From: Chloroflexota bacterium
GTDB taxonomy: Bacteria; Chloroflexota; Anaerolineae; Anaerolineales; Anaerolineaceae
Direction: 5' to 3'
Assembly (NCBI GenBank): GCA_019136175.1
Contig: JAGVUS010000313.1
Coordinates: forward strand, 1 to 8,242
Length of the DNA: 8,242 nucleotides
Shown: positions 6,901-8,242 of the stretch, piece after piece
Layout: every line of letters starts with the position of its first letter
Numbering within the stretch: position 1 is the stretch's first letter
The notes under the pieces: generated by a model
The model's database searches: none
What the model was told of the DNA's origin: nothing
Seen by the model: the letters and a program-made list of their open reading frames with translations, nothing else
Made by a program: the position numbers and the translations under genes

Positions 6901-8242
6901 AGATTCAACCGGGAAACGAATTGCCAGCAGTTCGTCTTTTTCCGGAAACCCGGAGGCTGCCTGTGGCAAAAGGTGCCGTCCCTGGTCTGCAAGCCCCGCC
7001 CAGGCTGCCTGGGCACCCGGCAGAACCTGCATGACACTGTCCACCAGGGCATTCAAAATGTCCACCGTATCAAGGCTTCCCAGTTTCCGGCTGAAAGCCA
7101 GAAGCAGGTTCACTTCCTGCAAGTGGCGGCTGGTTTCTTCCAACAGGTTGCGGTTCTGCAATGTGACCGTAACCTGGCGGATCAACCGGTCATACATCTG
7201 CCGGTCTTCTTCCATAATCTCCGGCAGCGGTCGCTGGCTGACAGCCAGGATTCCAAAGCGCTGGTTTTCGGATATGGTGAATGGCAGGGCAATTATGCCC
7301 TGTGCTTTCAAGGTATGGAGCAGCGAAGTATTTTTCCATTCCGGGGATTGGTCCAGGGATGCTGCCAGGAGGGGTTGTCCATCCAGCAGTATCTGCCGAA
7401 GCGGATTCTTCTGTCCAAAGAGCGCTTCCGGGTTGACGCCCGCTTCCAGTACTCCCACAACTTCCAGAATGCGTGCTCCATCCGGAGTCTGCTCGCCAAT
7501 GATGGCGTTGTTCATTCCCATTCGATTGAGCAGTTCCACAGCCACGGAATGCAGTACCTGGCGGACATCACTCTGGCGGGTAGCTTCTTCAGCGATTTCC
7601 AAGCCACTCCGAATCCTCTCCTGGGTCTGCTGCAATCGATGAATCGCCAGGGTATGTTCCAGGTTCCTGCTCAACAGGGTTGGAAGGCTTTGCATGGAAG
7701 CATCCATGGCTTCCTGCGCCTGGCGAGCCTGCTGGCTGGTGACTTCCAGGTTTTGTTCCAGGGCATCCACATGGCGGTGATTTTCCAATACAAGCCCCAC
7801 CTGCATTGCCAGCAAATCAAGTGCTTCCAGGGTTTGGCGGTCCGGTCGCCTGCCATCCAGGGGAACATCAATTCCCACAGTACCCAGTGGGTGTCCACTT
7901 GAATCAAATAATGGAACCACCAGAAAATCATTCGGGTCCCAGGCATCTGCAGATGTGTGTTCAGCGAGTTGCGGGATGGCGTAAAGATGTACATCCTCCG
8001 GGATGATGGGGGCGCGGTCTGCCGGAATGAAATAGACATTTCCATAGCGGAATTCCGGCTGGAGAAGCGATTCAATCCCCCGCCAGGGGGGCTGGTGCGC
8101 CTTCAATTCCAGCCAGGAGTCCTCCGGGATCCCCAATCCCAGGATGCGTTCCAGGGTCTCTGAGGTTAAATCCAACCGGCTGATGAGGACAGCCTGGAAC
8201 CGGGTAACTTCCTGGATGGCGGCAGCAATCGCCTGCAAAGAA
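3910..8242 (-). CDS. Giant multi-GAF/PAS sensor histidine kinase (5' end outside window)
   Basis: At least 1443 residues are visible, and the frame stays open to the right edge, so the N-terminus is missing; the TTG at 8238 sits within a GAF domain and is not a credible start. Numbering from 8238, the domains are: GAF1 about 1-155 (partial), a helical coiled linker about 155-215, GAF2 about 217-365, GAF3 about 380-545, GAF4 about 565-710, GAF5 about 735-890, GAF6 about 910-1065, PAS about 1085-1200, HisKA 1207-1275 with H1219 in SHELRTP, and HATPase_c about 1320-1437. ATP-site boxes are N1340 (NLVRNGYIYTP), DDGVGI at 1368-1373, FERFYRGDHP near 1382-1391 and GTGLGL at 1398-1403. GAF ends share ENARL-like helices leading to signalling coils. 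No membrane segment is visible, suggesting a soluble sensor; ligands are unknown. It autophosphorylates H1219 and probably donates to the receiver encoded 3 bp downstream. Confidence 0.95.
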   Translation of the reverse strand, partial: SLQAIAAAIQEVTRFQAVLISRLDLTSETLERILGLGIPEDSWLELKAHQPPWRGIESLLQPEFRYGNVYFIPADRAPIIPEDVHLYAIPQLAEHTSADAWDPNDFLVVPLFDSSGHPLGTVGIDVPLDGRRPDRQTLEALDLLAMQVGLVLENHRHVDALEQNLEVTSQQARQAQEAMDASMQSLPTLLSRNLEHTLAIHRLQQTQERIRSGLEIAEEATRQSDVRQVLHSVAVELLNRMGMNNAIIGEQTPDGARILEVVGVLEAGVNPEALFGQKNPLRQILLDGQPLLAASLDQSPEWKNTSLLHTLKAQGIIALPFTISENQRFGILAVSQRPLPEIMEEDRQMYDRLIRQVTVTLQNRNLLEETSRHLQEVNLLLAFSRKLGSLDTVDILNALVDSVMQVLPGAQAAWAGLADQGRHLLPQAASGFPEKDELLAIRFPVESDSRLLPVRVLQSGQTQRIAELNFAREYTLPPDDLVRYRHATSGRLPVSSMVVPIQIFDRPSGVIVVDQYSITGAFAAEDEALVVSLAQQTALALENARLYQAAGQRAAQLQALTQVSGALTASLQSTELIDTLLDQLGEVVPYETATLWLRSGESLTVAAASGFSDAETRLGISVEVEDSVLFQQMVETGQAISVPDVRQDVRFPSLLEPEFLSWLAIPLISKGNLVGLVALEKREPGYYHNEHIQAGTTFASQAAVALENARLFEESTRRTVELDQRSQRLALLNRLSGELTASLDVDYILKLTSQQLMSAMGAQRVAAVMSDDEHRLLLRTEVPPGEGHLPRLLPSVPMLDRLRESRGIFSTSDVLAEPELKPLVETYLAGNNTHSLLIVPILTGTEMHGWFLIQMSEAYKYSIPEIELARTITNQAAIAIQNARLFAETTRLKEDLEKRVDERTAELTREHQNSQTLLQLSTELSASLDIDQVLARTLGVLNETIGAEQSLIWLSGNPQRYLAGESLADPSVPGAPEVDIARWVTRKRAPALVDDVATDARWSFPVERTSSYASVLAVPLSVGEDVLGALLLMHRKRAAFQLEQVSLLEAAARQISVTINNAELFNLIRDQAENMGSLLREQQIEASRMHAILDSVADGVLVTNAENNVTLFNPSAQRILNLTSNQIVGHPLEEFRGLFGSSAQSWFATIQAWLENPQTCVPGEVFSEQIELETGQIVSIQLAPVIWRTVLLGTVSTFRDITHEVQVDRLKSEFVANVSHELRTPMTSIKGYVDVMLMGAAGQLTAQQKHFLEVVKSSAERLTILINDLLDLSRVETGRVKLVMQPVDVLATVQNVLTEMRTRSQDENRPMTFLMQAPETMPLVLGDQERVHQIIANLVRNGYIYTPENGHVTVRVHRLDNEVQVDVVDDGVGIAPKDHPRIFERFYRGDHPLVLASAGTGLGLAMAKTLVEMHNGRIWFSSSGIPGEGSVFSFTLPIQEMEE
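3913..3919 (-). promoter_or_regulatory. Shine-Dalgarno of the receiver gene
   Basis: GGAGGAG, an extended match to the anti-SD sequence, sits 6 nt ahead of the receiver ATG and inside the last codons of the kinase (the repeated Glu codons GAG GAG). It fixes the start at 3906. Its strength suggests the small receiver is translated more heavily than the giant kinase. Confidence 0.75.

Noticed and set aside
6784..7902. 372-codon open frame on the plus strand
   Set aside because: It lies entirely antisense to the kinase GAF2-GAF3 coding region, where the minus frame has unmistakable domain content. The plus product is rich in Gln, His and Phe with no recognisable fold or RBS. It is a shadow of the codon bias.

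Overview
The window reads as a bacterial chromosome segment, most likely from a Chloroflexota lineage such as Anaerolineae. I base this on the overall look of the proteins (a very large soluble multi-GAF histidine kinase, and a thiamine binding protein carrying the TVMTHDSFA-type opening). I could not run a taxonomic search, so the assignment is tentative. Every gene I can support lies on the minus strand, so the biological order runs from high to low coordinates. Both window ends cut a gene.

Upstream block (8242 to 2741): the 3' part of a giant sensor histidine kinase (six visible GAF domains, then PAS, HisKA and HATPase_c), followed 3 bp later by a stand-alone CheY-like receiver, followed 5 bp later by an alpha/beta-hydrolase-fold protein whose nucleophile-elbow serine is a glycine. 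The tight spacing indicates one operon. The kinase and receiver form a two-component pair with no DNA-binding output domain in the window.

Control region (2740 to 2561): directly after the hydrolase stop there is a near-consensus sigma-70-type promoter (TTGACA, 17-bp spacer, TATAGT), then a clear TPP (THI-box) riboswitch aptamer, then an intrinsic terminator. The terminator's U-tract touches the next start codon, and its 3' arm carries the only good Shine-Dalgarno sequence.

Downstream block (2560 to 1): thiamine pyrophosphokinase, a thiamine ABC transporter substrate-binding protein, and the first 295 codons of the transporter permease. Adjacent genes overlap through ATGA and TTGA junctions, which suggests translational coupling. 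Together they form a thiamine salvage operon: import thiamine compounds, pyrophosphorylate free thiamine to TPP, and shut off expression when TPP is plentiful. The ATPase subunit is expected beyond the left edge but is not visible.

The main points of interest are the riboswitch terminator that doubles as an RBS-sequestering hairpin, the compressed N-terminus of the binding protein (no separate signal peptide or lipobox), the nucleophile-less hydrolase linked to a two-component pair, and the probable read-through of the signalling operon into the riboswitch. I do not see a clearly unknown defence or mobile system here.
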